Assembly (NCBI GenBank): GCA_021741145.1 | Contig: JAIOYK010000009.1 | Location: 46,482-110,481, forward strand | From: Rhodospirillum sp. | GTDB taxonomy: Bacteria > Pseudomonadota > Alphaproteobacteria > Rhodospirillales > Rhodospirillaceae | DNA: 64,000 nucleotides | Direction: 5' to 3' | Shown here: piece by piece, positions 18,825 through 27,771 of the stretch | Layout of the letters: every line of letters starts with the position of its first letter | Position numbering within the stretch: position 1 is the stretch's first letter | The notes under the pieces: generated by a model | Told to the model about the DNA's origin: nothing | Databases searched by the model: none | The model's input: only the letters and a program-made list of their open reading frames with translations | Position numbers and translations under genes: made by a program

Positions 18825-19379
18825 CTAGAAAATTCCGTCGCGCTCGGCGCCGCATTGCTCGACGATCTTGAGATAACTGGCCACGAATCCGCTGAGAGAG
18901 ACGTCGAAAATCTTGGTGCCGTCGTCGGTGAGGATTGCGGACATTCGATCCCCCTGCGCCATCGAGGTCATCGCCAGTTCGTTGTTGTAGGGGTACCCAT
19001 CGAAGGCAGTGCGGCCTTCTCCGTTGATCATCAAGGGAGAGATGTCCTCGGTTGTGCCGCTAAATTCACTAGAATCGTCGAAAATGAAGGTGAGTTTAGC
19101 GTCCTGCCACAGCAGGGGTTCGTGACGCGGGAGCACCTCAAGATGTCGAAACGTTATGGTGGGGTAGGAAAACTCAGAACCCTGTTCATAGGTTAGACGA
19201 ACCTGATTCTCAACGTCAGCGCTGGTCACAGCTAAGCAGTCCATCTTGCCTGTCGTGGGGTTCTTGGTGGTGGATATGTTCCAGTCCTTGAAGGTCCAGG
19301 TTTCGGCTTCTGCGCTTTGGGCCGTGCCACAAAGGACGAGGACGACCGCGGCGGTCTTGGCGAAAGGGAATTTAATCAT
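18825..19379 (-). CDS. secreted hypothetical protein
   Basis: This 184-residue protein has a clear signal peptide (FAKTAAVVLVLCGTAQSAEA) cut before ETWTFKDW. The mature part has two cysteines (MDCLAV and EQCGAE) that could form a disulfide, and mixed beta-rich composition. It faintly resembles IalB-type periplasmic proteins in the opening W-x-x-x-D-W-x-I pattern, but I would not assign a family. Its codon use is a little less GC-extreme than its neighbours. The gene ends convergently with recQ, at a pair of TTCTAGAA palindromes. Confidence 0.7.
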   Translation of the reverse strand: MIKFPFAKTAAVVLVLCGTAQSAEAETWTFKDWNISTTKNPTTGKMDCLAVTSADVENQVRLTYEQGSEFSYPTITFRHLEVLPRHEPLLWQDAKLTFIFDDSSEFSGTTEDISPLMINGEGRTAFDGYPYNNELAMTSMAQGDRMSAILTDDGTKIFDVSLSGFVASYLKIVEQCGAERDGIF

Positions 19380-19450
19380 GGGTAGACTCTCCTGAACGGA
19401 AAAATGCGACTTTGGTCATTTGGAGGCGCTTAGACCCGAACGATGGTCGT

Positions 19451-21832
19451 TCACCGCCCATCCGCGTCGGGCAGGTCCACGGGCGCGCCCTGTTCCGGTT
19501 CGGAAGGGGGTGGGGGAGGGCCCGCCTCGGGCCGGGGGGCGCGCCATTTGGGGTCCATGCGCAGGTAGGCCGGGGGCGCCTCGCCCTTCTGGTCCACGCC
19601 GAAATACAGCGTGGTATGGGGGAAGGGGATCTCGATCCCCTCGGCGTCGAAGGCTTTTTTCATCAAACGGTTGAACTCCCGGCCGACGAACCATTGTTTG
19701 ATCGGGCGGGTCTTCAGGCGGGCCTTGATGATCACCGCGGAATCGGCGAACTGATCGACGCCGAGGATCTCCAGGGGTTCCAGCAGTTCCTTGGCGTATT
19801 CCGGGTTGGTCCGCAGGTCATCGTCCACTTGGCGCAGGACCTCGCAGACATGGTCCGTGTCCTCCCGGTAGGCCACGCCGATTTCCATGACGTAGTAGCT
19901 AAAGTCCTTGGTCATGTTGGTGACCGTGTCCACGGTGCTGAAGGGGATGGTGTGCACGCTGCCGGTCAGATCGCGCAGACGGATGGAGCGGATGGACAGC
20001 CCCTCCACCACGCCCGAATGTCCGGCCACGGTGACCACGTCGCCCACGGCGATGGCGTCTTCGATCAGGCAGAAGGCGCCGGTGATGACGTCCTGGACCA
20101 GCTTTTGGGACCCGAAACTGATGGCCAGACCAAGGACGCCGGCACCGGCCAACAGGGGGCCGATGTTCACGCCCAGTTCGGACAGGACAATTAGGGAGAT
20201 GATCAGGATCAGGATAATCAGAATCACCGTCCGGGCCAGGGGCACCAGGGTTCGGACTCGTTGGCCCAATTCGATGGTGTTGCCCTTCTCGTCGGTGTCT
20301 CGCAGAAATCGGTCCGCGGTGGCCACCACGGCCTCCCAAACGACGAGTCCGATGGCCACCACCAGGGCGATGGACAGGACGCCGCCGATCAGGCGCTGGC
20401 CGAGGGGGCCAGAAACCCAGTCGAGACTGTCCGCGCCCCAGGACTCCAGAATGACGATGGCGGCGAACAAGATCAGGACCAGAGTCACTCCCCCCTTGAG
20501 AACCGATAGGTAGCTGTTGGCCCGGCGCTCCAGGCCCGGATGGCGCAGGCGCATTTCCTCGGAAATGGTGAACAGTTTGTCCAAGAGGCCGATGGCCACC
20601 CGCGAGATCATCCAGGCGACGAGGATGGTCGCAAGGGACTTGATGGTAGCCAGGGTGGCGAAGGCGAAGCCGCCCGGAACCTCTAGGAACCACATGAGGA
20701 ATAGGGCGGTGGCATAGACCAGGGCGAGGATGTGCCAGACCTCCGCCAGGCGACCGACGGCCTTCGCGGCCCGGCTTCCTCCCCCCAGATCGATGATATG
20801 GATGCGGAGCCAGGACGACAGGGTTCGGCGGTTTTGCAGGATGATCAAGGCCACCAAGCCGAATTCCACCAGTCCCACGGCCTTCCGGGTCAGGGAGAGG
20901 ACTCCCTGGGGCACGAGTATCATATCCAGCGTGCCCAGCAGGCAGACGCCAATGGCCGCGACCGTGCTCAGGCGGCGGACCCAGAGATACAAATAGGCCC
21001 CCGTCTCGGGGCTGATCGGCAAGACGGCGAGGGCTTGGGTGGATGGCAGGAACAGCACCCGGGCGACATGCTGAACGGCTCGGGCCAAGACGAAGGCGAC
21101 CACGGCCACGCCAGCGATGACCCGGGCGGTCAACCCGGCATCAATCAGGGGCAAGGTCAGATTGGTGGCCAGGGCGAACACACCCACGGGGAGCATGTTC
21201 AACAGTAAGCGCACTGGAAGCAAAGCCCAGCGTCCATAGATGGGCAACCCCTCGGCGGCCAGATCGACCCGGGTCCCGGGGCGCTGGATGGCCTTGGCCG
21301 CCAGCCAACGGCCGATCAGGCCAACGGAAATCGCCAATCCGAACTGCCAGATAAAGGCTCCCCAGAGGACCAGGGAGTCTGGTTGGGTTTGCATTTCCAG
21401 CCAGAACCAGAGCTGCGGCAGGCTGTCCAGCAGCCGGGCACCGTTGATCAACCCGCTCCAGCTTGCCCGCAGGTGGTGGGTCATGGCGGTGATCAGGCCC
21501 TGTTCGGCGTCATCCAAGGCGCGCCCTGGATCCTCGGTCGTGGCGGCGTCGCCCCTATTGTCGCTCCCCGTCGAGGCCTCTTTCAGGGCCTGGAGCAGAG
21601 CGGCCCGGGTTTGGGGATTGCCCAGGATCCGCTCCAGGGCCTGGATATCCCCGTCGGCCAGGGGAGTCGAATCGGTCCCCGCGGTGCCCTGGGTGGGACC
21701 CGCCGCCACGGTGGACAAGGGAGCCGAAAGCGACGACTGAGCCTGGCTTGGCGCCGTTGGGGCGAGGAGTGCCGGAACAAGAAGAACCAAAAAGAGAAAG
21801 GCACGGGGGATTGCGGGGGCGAAACGGCGCAT
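19451..21832 (-). CDS. large MscS-family mechanosensitive ion channel
   Basis: This inner-membrane channel of about 793 residues begins with a signal-like segment (RAFLFLVLLVPALLAPTAPS). A periplasmic helical domain follows, then multiple membrane helices, a pore helix and the MscS core near residues 590-700. Core motifs are GVLGLAISFGSQKLVQDVITG, EDAIAVGDVVTVAGHSGVVE and IPFSTVDTVTNMTKDF. The length and the extended N-terminus place it with YbiO/MscM-like large channels rather than small MscS. The ATG at 21832 is chosen over the frame start at 21940 because it begins the signal segment. The C-terminal tail is Pro-rich. It is divergent from arsC and opens under membrane tension. Confidence 0.9.
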   Translation of the reverse strand: MRRFAPAIPRAFLFLVLLVPALLAPTAPSQAQSSLSAPLSTVAAGPTQGTAGTDSTPLADGDIQALERILGNPQTRAALLQALKEASTGSDNRGDAATTEDPGRALDDAEQGLITAMTHHLRASWSGLINGARLLDSLPQLWFWLEMQTQPDSLVLWGAFIWQFGLAISVGLIGRWLAAKAIQRPGTRVDLAAEGLPIYGRWALLPVRLLLNMLPVGVFALATNLTLPLIDAGLTARVIAGVAVVAFVLARAVQHVARVLFLPSTQALAVLPISPETGAYLYLWVRRLSTVAAIGVCLLGTLDMILVPQGVLSLTRKAVGLVEFGLVALIILQNRRTLSSWLRIHIIDLGGGSRAAKAVGRLAEVWHILALVYATALFLMWFLEVPGGFAFATLATIKSLATILVAWMISRVAIGLLDKLFTISEEMRLRHPGLERRANSYLSVLKGGVTLVLILFAAIVILESWGADSLDWVSGPLGQRLIGGVLSIALVVAIGLVVWEAVVATADRFLRDTDEKGNTIELGQRVRTLVPLARTVILIILILIISLIVLSELGVNIGPLLAGAGVLGLAISFGSQKLVQDVITGAFCLIEDAIAVGDVVTVAGHSGVVEGLSIRSIRLRDLTGSVHTIPFSTVDTVTNMTKDFSYYVMEIGVAYREDTDHVCEVLRQVDDDLRTNPEYAKELLEPLEILGVDQFADSAVIIKARLKTRPIKQWFVGREFNRLMKKAFDAEGIEIPFPHTTLYFGVDQKGEAPPAYLRMDPKWRAPRPEAGPPPPPSEPEQGAPVDLPDADGR

Positions 21833-21926
21833 GGGGTCCTGGGGGCTTGGGTTTCCAGAGGGACGGCGATAAACTTGCCCCGCTCTCGCGTTGGGATCAA
21901 GTCGTTGAGAAAAGGACGCCTCTTCC

Positions 21927-22265
21927 ATGGACGTGACCATTTACCACAATCCCCGCTGTTCCAAGTCCCGGGCAACCCTGGCCCTGCTGGAGGAGAAGGG
22001 GATCACGCCCAAGGTCGTGGAATACCTGAAAACCCCACCGTCGGAAGAGGAATTGTCCACGATTTTGTCCCTTTTGGGCATGGGTCCAAGGGATCTCTTG
22101 CGTAAAAAGGACGCCGTGGCGGCGGGACTCGACCCCGCATTGGACGGCGCCGCCCTGATCGCGGCCATGGTCGCCAATCCCCAGGTGATTGAACGGCCCG
22201 TCGTTCTGACGCCCGGCGCGGCCCGGGTCGGTCGGCCTCCGGAAAGTGTCCTGGAGATCCTGTAA
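21927..22265 (+). CDS. arsC: ArsC-family reductase (thioredoxin-fold)
   Basis: This 112-residue protein of the glutaredoxin-dependent arsenate reductase family starts DVTIYHNPRCSKSR, with the nucleophile Cys at residue 11. It ends with RPVVLTPGAARVGRPPESVLEIL, the usual C-terminal active-site segment. No other ars gene (arsB, arsR, acr3) is nearby, so arsenate reduction is only one option; YfgD/Spx-like housekeeping members are similar. Its stop codon lies inside a 16-bp tandem duplication. Confidence 0.85.
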   Translation: MDVTIYHNPRCSKSRATLALLEEKGITPKVVEYLKTPPSEEELSTILSLLGMGPRDLLRKKDAVAAGLDPALDGAALIAAMVANPQVIERPVVLTPGAARVGRPPESVLEIL

Positions 22266-22281
22266 CCTGGAGATCCTGTAA
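22250..22281. repeat. 16-bp tandem duplication spanning the arsC stop
   Basis: Two perfect adjacent copies of CCTGGAGATCCTGTAA. The first copy encodes the last residues and stop of arsC; the second is an untranslated copy immediately after it. Confidence 0.9.
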
Positions 22282-22300
22282 ATGGAAAGTTCCCTTGGTC

Positions 22301-23785
22301 ATGGATCCCTCCGTCACAAATAAGGCCATCGTCGGACCGCCGTCCTTCGATGCGGCTCACGCCGATCATCTGGCGGGCAACCTGGATCGGGCGGAAGCGG
22401 GGTATCGTGCCCTTCTGGGCAAACCGGAAGAAGTCTTGGGAACCCGGACTCTGTTGGCGGCCATCCGCCGGGTACGGGGGGACCGGGGCGAGGCGGAAGA
22501 CCTGGAGAGGAGCGAACTCGTCCCCCTGAGCGCCGGGGCGGTGGCTCGGTTGGGGCGCGCCCTGCTGGCCATGGATGACCCCGTGGCCGCGCGGGCCTTG
22601 GCCCGGACCCTCATGGACAGGGAACCCGGAGAGTCCAACCATGGGATCGAGGGGTTGGTGTTGCTGGCCCGCGCGACCCTCGCCCTGGGGGATCGGGACG
22701 GGGCGGAGCGGATCCTGCGTGTGGTCGTGGACCGGGATCCCACCCAGAGCGAGGCGATTTGTCTGCTGTCCCGGATGCTGCGGGGGGATGGGCGGAGTGC
22801 CTTGGCCCTTGACCTGTTGACCGGCGCGCTGGAGCGCTGTCCAGGGGATGCCAGACTGTCACGGGAACGGGCCCAGGTCCTCTTGGCCCGGGGAACCTGG
22901 ACGCAAGGCTGGCGGGATATGGCCGAGGCGGGAAGCGGGCCACCCCTGGAGCCCTGGAACGCCCTTCCAGTCCCGGGGACACGGATCCTGTTGCGGGCCT
23001 TTGGTTCCCTGGAGGAAACACTCCTGTTTCTCCGTTTCGCGGTGCGTCTCGCCGACGGGGGCCTTGAGGTTTCCCTGGAAGCGCCCGAAGACGTCCTTCC
23101 CCTGCTGTCCTTGGTCCGGGGCTTGTCCCGTGTTGGTCTCCGGGATCATGTGGGGGACGACCATGACATCACCCTGGACCTGAGTGCCTTGCCCGGATTG
23201 ATGGGGGTGACGCCAGAGAACCAGGAGCCGGATGGCGCCTATTTGGAGGTGCCCCTGGATCTTGTTCTGGCCTGGGGGGAGCGTCTGGAACCCGGATTGA
23301 ACCTTGGATTGGACTGGAGTCGGGCCAATCGGGAGGGTGGTCTGGGCGGAGGGATGCCCCTGGAGGACTTGGCGCCTCTGCTGACCCTACCCGGTGTGAA
23401 CAGGATCGCCCTGGCTTGGTGGGGGGAAGCGGCCCGGGGTGCCATGGACCCTTGGGGGGACCGGATCACGTTTCCCTTCGCCAATGGAGGAGAAAGGAGC
23501 GGTGGTTGCACGGGGACGATTCTCGATACCGCGGCCCTGCTGTTTTCCATGGATCTGGTGGTGACCACGGATTCCGCGGTCGCCCATCTGGCGGGGGCCC
23601 TGGGGCGGCCCTGTTGGGTCCTTCTGCCCTCCGACGCGGGGTGGTATTGGGGGACGGAGGGGGAGGGAACGCCCTGGTATTCTTCCCTGCGCCTGTTCCG
23701 TCAGCAGGTTGCCGACGATTGGCGAGGGCCGGTTTGGTCGGCCGCGGCGAGTGTGGGCCAGGAATTGGTGGCGTCACGGGGTTGA
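22301..23785 (+). CDS. TPR protein with glycosyltransferase-like C-terminal domain
   Basis: This 494-residue protein has helical TPR-like repeats at about 15-210 (HADHLAGNLDRAEAGYRALLG, then ARATLALGDRDGAERILR). The rest looks like a GT-B fold domain, with DTAALLFSMDLVVTTDSAVAHLAGALGRPCWVLLP near residue 410. Just after comes WYWGTEGEGTPWY...DW. This pattern is typical of TPR-fused family 9/41-like transferases annotated in alphaproteobacteria. Catalytic activity is not certain. The ATG at 22301 is preferred to a TTG six bases upstream because GGAAAG precedes it. It starts 35 nt after arsC, possibly in the same transcript. Confidence 0.75.
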   Translation: MDPSVTNKAIVGPPSFDAAHADHLAGNLDRAEAGYRALLGKPEEVLGTRTLLAAIRRVRGDRGEAEDLERSELVPLSAGAVARLGRALLAMDDPVAARALARTLMDREPGESNHGIEGLVLLARATLALGDRDGAERILRVVVDRDPTQSEAICLLSRMLRGDGRSALALDLLTGALERCPGDARLSRERAQVLLARGTWTQGWRDMAEAGSGPPLEPWNALPVPGTRILLRAFGSLEETLLFLRFAVRLADGGLEVSLEAPEDVLPLLSLVRGLSRVGLRDHVGDDHDITLDLSALPGLMGVTPENQEPDGAYLEVPLDLVLAWGERLEPGLNLGLDWSRANREGGLGGGMPLEDLAPLLTLPGVNRIALAWWGEAARGAMDPWGDRITFPFANGGERSGGCTGTILDTAALLFSMDLVVTTDSAVAHLAGALGRPCWVLLPSDAGWYWGTEGEGTPWYSSLRLFRQQVADDWRGPVWSAAASVGQELVASRG

Positions 23786-23879
23786 CCCGCGCTCGAGGCG
23801 TCGCGGGATTGACCCGGGCGGAAGCGGGCGGTAATCAAGGGCCTCACGCCTTTTTCAATCCTTCTTGGACTCGACACCC

Positions 23880-25496
23880 ATGCCGATGATGAGCCTCGAC
23901 CCGCCCGCCCAGGACCGCGATCTCGCGCTGTCCTCCAATGCCTGGCCCTTCCAGGAAGCGCGCGCCCTGCTCGAGAAACGGCTGAAGGGCAAACTGCCCG
24001 ACAAGGGGTATGTCCTGTTCGAGACGGGCTATGGCCCCTCGGGTCTGCCCCATATCGGCACCTTCGGCGAGGTCGTGCGCACCACAATGGTGCGCAATGC
24101 CTTCAAGGTGCTGGCCCCGGATATGCCGACGAAGCTGTTTTGCTTCTCCGACGACATGGACGGTCTGCGCAAGGTGCCCGACAACATCCCCAACAAGGAT
24201 CTGGTTGGCGCCCACCTGGGCAAGCCCCTGACCCAGGTGCCCGATCCCTTTGGCACCCATGGCAGCTTCGGCGCCCATAACAACGCGCGCCTGCGGGTTT
24301 TTCTGGACAGCTTCGGCTTTAATTACGAATTCCAGTCGGCGACGGAGTGGTACACCTCCGGCCGCTTCGACACGGCCCTGTTGAGGGTGCTGGAATGCTA
24401 CGACAAGATCAAGGGCGTGGTTCTGCCCACTCTGGGCGAGGAGCGCCGGGCGACCTATTCCCCCTTCCTGCCGGTCTGCCCGGAAACGGGCATCGTCTTG
24501 CAGGTGCCGGTGATTCATACCGACCCCAAGGCCGGAACCATCGCCTATAAGCGCGAGGACGGCCGGGAGGTCGAGACAACGGTCACCGGTGGCGCGGTCA
24601 AGCTGCAGTGGAAGGCCGATTGGGGCACGCGCTGGTTCGCGCTGGGCGTGGACTACGAAATGTCCGGCAAGGACCTGATCGACTCCGTGAAGCTGTCCAG
24701 CCGCATTTGCTCCATCCTGGGCGCCACCCCGCCCCAGAACCTGACCTATGAGCTGTTCCTGGACGCCCAGGGCCAGAAGATTTCCAAGTCCAAGGGCAAT
24801 GGCCTGTCCGTGGAGGACTGGCTGAAGTACGGCAACGCCGAAAGCCTGGCGCTTTACATGTACCAGAAGCCCAAGGCGGCCAAGCGTCTGCATTTCGACG
24901 TGATCCCCCGGGCCATCGACGAATATCTGACCTTCGTGGAGACGTTCCCGAAACAGGATGAGAAGACCCAATTGGCCAGCCCGGCTTGGCATATTCACGG
25001 CGGCCATCCGCCGGAGGAAAAGGCCCATCTGTCCTATTCCATCCTGCTCAATCTGGTCAGTGTCTGCCATTCGGAGGACCCGGCGGTTCTCTGGCACTAC
25101 ATCAGCCGGTATGCGCCGGGCGCGACGCCCGAGAACGCGCCCATGCTGGGGGTGCTGGTCGAGCGGGCCATCGCCTACTACAAGGACTTCGTCCTGCCCG
25201 AGAAGACCTTTCGCCCGGCGACGGCGGCGGAAATCGCCGCGCTTTCGGATCTGCGCGCCAAACTGGCCGACTTGCCAGAGGGCTTTTCCGCCGAGGAAGC
25301 CCAGAACAGGGTCTATGAGGTGGGCAAGGACCACGAAGACCTGGGCGACCTGAAGGCTTGGTTCCAGGTGCTCTATCAGGTGCTGCTGGGCCAGGACCAG
25401 GGGCCGCGGATGGGAACCTTTGTCGCCCTTTATGGCGTCGAGGAGACCCTGGCCCTGCTCGACCGCGCCATCGCGGGCGAGGATTTGAGCCAATAG
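23880..25496 (+). CDS. lysK: lysyl-tRNA synthetase, class I
   Basis: This charges tRNA-Lys with lysine using the class I Rossmann fold, the archaeal-type enzyme that replaces class II LysS in many alphaproteobacteria. About 538 residues. The HIGH equivalent reads [14 protein letters not shown] near residue 50, and the KMSKS loop reads KISKSKGNG near 298. YTSGRFD and [15 protein letters not shown] are further class I LysRS stretches. The open frame begins at a TTG at 23865; the ATG at 23880 is a plausible alternative, and neither has a strong Shine-Dalgarno site. It is convergent with the methyltransferase gene. Confidence 0.93.
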   Translation: MPMMSLDPPAQDRDLALSSNAWPFQEARALLEKRLKGKLPDKGYVLFETGYGPSGLPHIGTFGEVVRTTMVRNAFKVLAPDMPTKLFCFSDDMDGLRKVPDNIPNKDLVGAHLGKPLTQVPDPFGTHGSFGAHNNARLRVFLDSFGFNYEFQSATEWYTSGRFDTALLRVLECYDKIKGVVLPTLGEERRATYSPFLPVCPETGIVLQVPVIHTDPKAGTIAYKREDGREVETTVTGGAVKLQWKADWGTRWFALGVDYEMSGKDLIDSVKLSSRICSILGATPPQNLTYELFLDAQGQKISKSKGNGLSVEDWLKYGNAESLALYMYQKPKAAKRLHFDVIPRAIDEYLTFVETFPKQDEKTQLASPAWHIHGGHPPEEKAHLSYSILLNLVSVCHSEDPAVLWHYISRYAPGATPENAPMLGVLVERAIAYYKDFVLPEKTFRPATAAEIAALSDLRAKLADLPEGFSAEEAQNRVYEVGKDHEDLGDLKAWFQVLYQVLLGQDQGPRMGTFVALYGVEETLALLDRAIAGEDLSQ

Positions 25497-25530
25497 GACG
25501 CTGGCCGTGGGAGGTGAACCTCCCCCTTCT

Positions 25531-26250
25531 TTATCCGTGCTCATCGGGAAGCGCCCGGGTCAGCCAAGCGCCCCAGAAGAGGCTGGAAAAAAACCGAAGC
25601 GGCTCCTCGAAGCCCGCTTCGGTGAGCAGGGAGATCACGGCTTCCTCCGACCGGGGGGGCTCCGCGCCTTGCAGGATCTTCCCCATCTTGGCCTGGATTT
25701 CCTCCGGTTCCGCGCCGTTCATGCGCCAACGCGCCGCCCAGGCTTTCATCAACAGCGGCTGAGACGCATACCTTCTGTAATTTCCCGCGACGACGAAGGG
25801 CGCACCCGGCCGCACCCGCATTGCGATTTGTGCCAGAATATCCTGCTTCGCCACATCTGTCGGCAGGTGGTGCAAGACACCGATCATGATCGCCGCATCG
25901 AAAGATGGGGTTGACTCGATGTCCGTGACGGTGCCCAGCGCGGTTTCCACCCGATCGGACACTCCAGCGTCGACCAGATGGGTCCGCGCGAGATCCAGCA
26001 TCGGCGGCGACGGATCAACGGCGACAAAGGACCAAAGGGGTTCCAGTCGCGCGGCGGTGATAATTTCACCCGCTGTCCCTCCAGCGCCAATCACCAGCAC
26101 CCGCGCCGGCTTTCCTTCGCCCAAGGTGGCCGACAGCATGCAGGCGGAAAGCTCATGGCAGGCGTCATATCCGGCCAGTCCGATCCGGCTCTGGCGGGCA
26201 TATTCCCGGGCGCGGGAGGCGTCGAATTTGGCGGCGGAATCCTGTGTCAT
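25531..26250 (-). CDS. SAM-dependent class I methyltransferase
   Basis: This cytoplasmic methyltransferase has 239 residues. Motif I reads VLVIGAGGTAGE near residue 51, the acidic residue after strand 2 is in VAVDPSPPMLDLA, and FDAAIMIGVLHHLP is the motif IV region. The substrate is unknown. It is divergent from an AraC-type regulator 90 nt away, which may control it. Confidence 0.85.
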   Translation of the reverse strand: MTQDSAAKFDASRAREYARQSRIGLAGYDACHELSACMLSATLGEGKPARVLVIGAGGTAGEIITAARLEPLWSFVAVDPSPPMLDLARTHLVDAGVSDRVETALGTVTDIESTPSFDAAIMIGVLHHLPTDVAKQDILAQIAMRVRPGAPFVVAGNYRRYASQPLLMKAWAARWRMNGAEPEEIQAKMGKILQGAEPPRSEEAVISLLTEAGFEEPLRFFSSLFWGAWLTRALPDEHG

Positions 26251-26339
26251 GGGATCTCTCTTCGATTGCTTTTACGACGGGCTCGTCTGGTCCCTTGCGA
26301 TAGGATAAACAATTTTCGATCAGGAATGAGGGGGACGGC

Positions 26340-27104
26340 ATGATCGAAAATTCGGATGTCCAACGAAGACATGATCGGTTAAGCGCTTTTCTGAAAGCGT
26401 TTCCCCTCGGCGCGACGCAATGCGAGTCCGCGGAGGCGGCGAATCTGCTTATCGTCGATGCCAATGGCCGTGGTGGACCGACCCATGTGCTCTACCGGGC
26501 GCGATCCCCATCGGTGGTGCCGGACGGGATGACGGTATGCGCCGCCGTAAAGGTGGACTTTGGCGGTAACGCCAATCCGTTGGTTGGCGCCTTGCCAGAA
26601 GAATTGTGTTTCTCGCTGGAAGACGAGTCAGGATTGCTTGGACTGTCGGAGTTGATCGTGGCCGAGGTCGGCGTGGCTCGTTGTGGTGGGGGCACGATTC
26701 AGGCACGACTCTGCGAGGCCGTCGTCGTGCTGGCGATCCGTAAGGCAATCGCGATTGGCACGGTCGATGCCGGGCTGCTGGCGGGGCTTGCGCACCCCAA
26801 GCTTCATATAAGCCTTGTCGCCATGCACGATGATCCGGTGCGAAATTGGCGCATTACGGACTTGGCGACCGTCGCGGGATTATCGCGCGGACAATTCATC
26901 GCGACCTTTAAGCGAACCGTTGGCCACTCTCCGGGCGCGTATCTGACGGGCTGGCGCTTGGCCCTGGGACGTGCCGAACTGCGCTCTGGACGGAGCGTTA
27001 AATCTGTCGCGGCCATGGTCGGTTTTGGCAGTGCCGCGGCATTTTCCCGGGCGTTTTCACGCAAATTTGGGTATCCGCCGATTCATGGCAAAGCGCAAGG
27101 ATGA
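26340..27104 (+). CDS. AraC-family regulator with cupin-6-like sensor domain
   Basis: This 254-residue regulator has a degenerate cupin-type effector domain (about 1-140), with the family feature of an LSAFLKAFPL start and a VAEVGVARCGGG segment. It is followed by two AraC HTH motifs (WRITDLATVAGLSRGQFIATFKR and SVKSVAAMVGFGSAAAFSRAFSRKFG, about 165-250). Members often control an adjacent divergent gene, so the methyltransferase gene at 25531-26250 is the natural candidate target. The effector is unknown. Base composition is slightly less GC-rich than its surroundings. Confidence 0.88.
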   Translation: MIENSDVQRRHDRLSAFLKAFPLGATQCESAEAANLLIVDANGRGGPTHVLYRARSPSVVPDGMTVCAAVKVDFGGNANPLVGALPEELCFSLEDESGLLGLSELIVAEVGVARCGGGTIQARLCEAVVVLAIRKAIAIGTVDAGLLAGLAHPKLHISLVAMHDDPVRNWRITDLATVAGLSRGQFIATFKRTVGHSPGAYLTGWRLALGRAELRSGRSVKSVAAMVGFGSAAAFSRAFSRKFGYPPIHGKAQG

Positions 27105-27175
27105 GACGCCCCGGCGCGTTTCCGTCAAAGGGGGGGACTCTCGGTTCACATTCGGACCACCCTCCACCCCCAAGT

Positions 27176-27760
27176 TTACGTCGACGACACCGCCCGCGCG
27201 GCCTGATCATAAATCCCCGAAAGGCCGCGCAGCAGGGTGGCCATGCGGCCGAGGTCCTCCCCGTCGGCATCGAGGGAACGAATGGTGTCGACGAGGCAAC
27301 GTTCCCGCAAATCCCGGTATTCCTGGCAGGTCCGGGCGCCTTTTTCGGTGGTGCTATAAAAGCGCTCCTTGCCCCGCCGTTCGCTCTCCACCAGTTCGGC
27401 TTTCATCAGCTTTTTCAGGGAATAGTTCACGGTGTGCTGGTCCTCGATATTGAGCACGAAGCAGATGTCCGCCAGGCGTTTGGATCGCTTGCGATGGTTG
27501 CAGTTGTGGAGGACCAGCACATCAAGCGGGCTGAAGTCGGTGAACCCCGCGGCGGCCATACAGCGGGTCATCCATCGGCTGAAGGCGTTGAAGGCGACGA
27601 TCAGCCCATATTCGTACTCGCTCAATCGCCACGCTTCGGTCGAGGCCAGATGCTCCGAGGAGACGATCATCGGCTGATTGGCCACGGGCATTTGGCGGCG
27701 TATCTCCTCAAGCAGACTGTTGGGCTTGCGGTCGGGCGTTGGGTCGGGCTCGTCGTTCAT
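27176..27760 (-). CDS. MarR-like winged-helix regulator
   Basis: This 194-residue DNA-binding protein has a winged-helix core at about 65-150: FSPLDVLVLHNCNHRKRSKRLADICF, NIEDQHTVNYSLKKLMKAELV (recognition helix) and RRGKERFYSTTEKGART (wing). It belongs to the MarR-type family seen at the end of TRAP or 5-oxoprolinase loci. The ATG at 27760 is chosen; the longer open frame to 28222 runs backwards through dctM and is not real. It lies 11 nt after the dctM stop, so it is probably the fourth gene of the TRAP operon and may bind the palindrome at 30815-30829. Confidence 0.82.
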   Translation of the reverse strand: MNDEPDPTPDRKPNSLLEEIRRQMPVANQPMIVSSEHLASTEAWRLSEYEYGLIVAFNAFSRWMTRCMAAAGFTDFSPLDVLVLHNCNHRKRSKRLADICFVLNIEDQHTVNYSLKKLMKAELVESERRGKERFYSTTEKGARTCQEYRDLRERCLVDTIRSLDADGEDLGRMATLLRGLSGIYDQAARAVSST

Positions 27761-27771
27761 GGTTTTGTCCG

